DNA of 5,010 bases, from contig DNGD01000007.1 of assembly GCA_003486725.1 (NCBI GenBank), positions 189 through 5,198 of the forward strand. The letters run 5' to 3'. Numbering within the stretch: position 1 is the stretch's first letter; every line of letters begins with the position of its first letter. This document shows positions 4,644-5,010 of the stretch, piece by piece. Below the pieces are notes generated by a model. That model was given only the letters and a program-made list of their open reading frames with translations, did not search any database and was not told the DNA's origin. This DNA is from Rhodospirillaceae bacterium (lineage in GTDB: Bacteria; Pseudomonadota; Alphaproteobacteria; UBA9219). The position numbers and the translations under genes are program-made.

Positions 4644-5010
4644 ATGCAAGGCCGTTTATTATCCACCATCTCTAGCCAGCCTGTCTGGTTTACGGGCTTT
4701 ATCCTCCTCCTTCTCCTGCTCCCCTTGCCGTTCGGCGCTAACCGCCCATGGGCGTCCGATCTGTTCGCCGTTTTATCGGGCGCGCTTTTGCTTTTGATGA
4801 TCTGGACGCAGCGCCATGCCGCCGCGCCCGCCGGAAGCCCGCCGCGCAAACGGCTGATCGCCGCCGCCGCCGGTTTTTCCATCGTCTTTCTGTGGTCGTT
4901 CGTTCAAATCGGATCATGGACTCCGCCCTCGTGGCATCATCCGTTGTGGATGGAAGCGCAAACGCTTTTGGGTGATGTGGCGGGAGCCGTTGCGGTTGAT
5001 CGCGGCGTTG
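4644..5010 (+). CDS. O-antigen ligase/polymerase-like membrane protein (3' partial)
   Basis: 122 residues of the N-terminus are visible and the gene runs out of the window. Three hydrophobic helices are seen at about 13-31, 38-54 and 71-89. The motif PLPFGANRPWA (27-37) after helix 1 and the WHHPLWMEA segment (97-105) are typical of the O-antigen ligase / Wzy family, inner-membrane proteins that join or polymerise surface polysaccharide; the catalytic periplasmic loop lies downstream and is not visible. The start is the ATG at 4644, with a strong GAGGAGGA ribosome site at 4633-4640. It lies 25 bp after ahpC with no terminator seen between them, so the two may be co-transcribed. Ligase and polymerase cannot be told apart from this end. 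Confidence 0.8.
   Translation, partial: MQGRLLSTISSQPVWFTGFILLLLLLPLPFGANRPWASDLFAVLSGALLLLMIWTQRHAAAPAGSPPRKRLIAAAAGFSIVFLWSFVQIGSWTPPSWHHPLWMEAQTLLGDVAGAVAVDRGV

Noticed and set aside
4748..4975. Frame-shifted + strand open frame inside the O-antigen ligase-like gene
   Set aside because: Arg-rich shadow frame; the frame starting at 4644 has the strong ribosome site, membrane helices and family motifs.

Overview
The window looks like part of a bacterial chromosome. It is most likely from an alphaproteobacterium or a close Gram-negative relative, judging from the GC-rich flanking genes, an O-antigen ligase/polymerase-like membrane protein, and an operator resembling the Irr/PerR-type boxes of that class. 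No rRNA, tRNA, CRISPR array or transposase gene was seen, and the species cannot be named from this sequence.

Layout, all real genes on the + strand. (1) Positions 2-1999 hold the 3' part of a long gene for a membrane-anchored protein. It has an SNase-like (thermonuclease-fold) domain whose catalytic acidic residues are replaced, then a coiled coil, one transmembrane helix, and a low-complexity Gly/Asn and Gln/Ala tail. (2) Positions 2000-2276 are intergenic: telomere-like TTAGGG repeats, a GC-rich structured block that may be a dispersed repeat, then an abrupt change to AT-rich DNA with a perfect 8-bp hairpin. (3) Positions 2277-3905 hold a compact AT-rich operon of three small genes that overlap by 4 and 8 bp. 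They encode a TIGR04255-like protein, a protein with an NWDGY motif, and a protein with a PHPRHADVVGW motif. None has a known function. (4) Positions 3906-4078 hold a clear sigma-70-type promoter with a 17-bp perfect palindrome over the expected transcription start. (5) Positions 4079-4618 encode a complete AhpC-type peroxiredoxin. (6) From 4644 to the window end is the N-terminal part of an O-antigen ligase/polymerase-like protein, 25 bp after the peroxiredoxin gene.

The flanking genes are ordinary host genes: peroxide defence under a Fur-superfamily-like operator, and cell-surface polysaccharide assembly. The three-gene AT-rich cassette stands out. Its composition differs sharply from its neighbours, its genes are translationally coupled, and its first product belongs to a family defined by sporadic distribution. 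It is the best candidate here for an undescribed, horizontally moving system, possibly for defence or stress, but no biochemical role can be read from the sequence.
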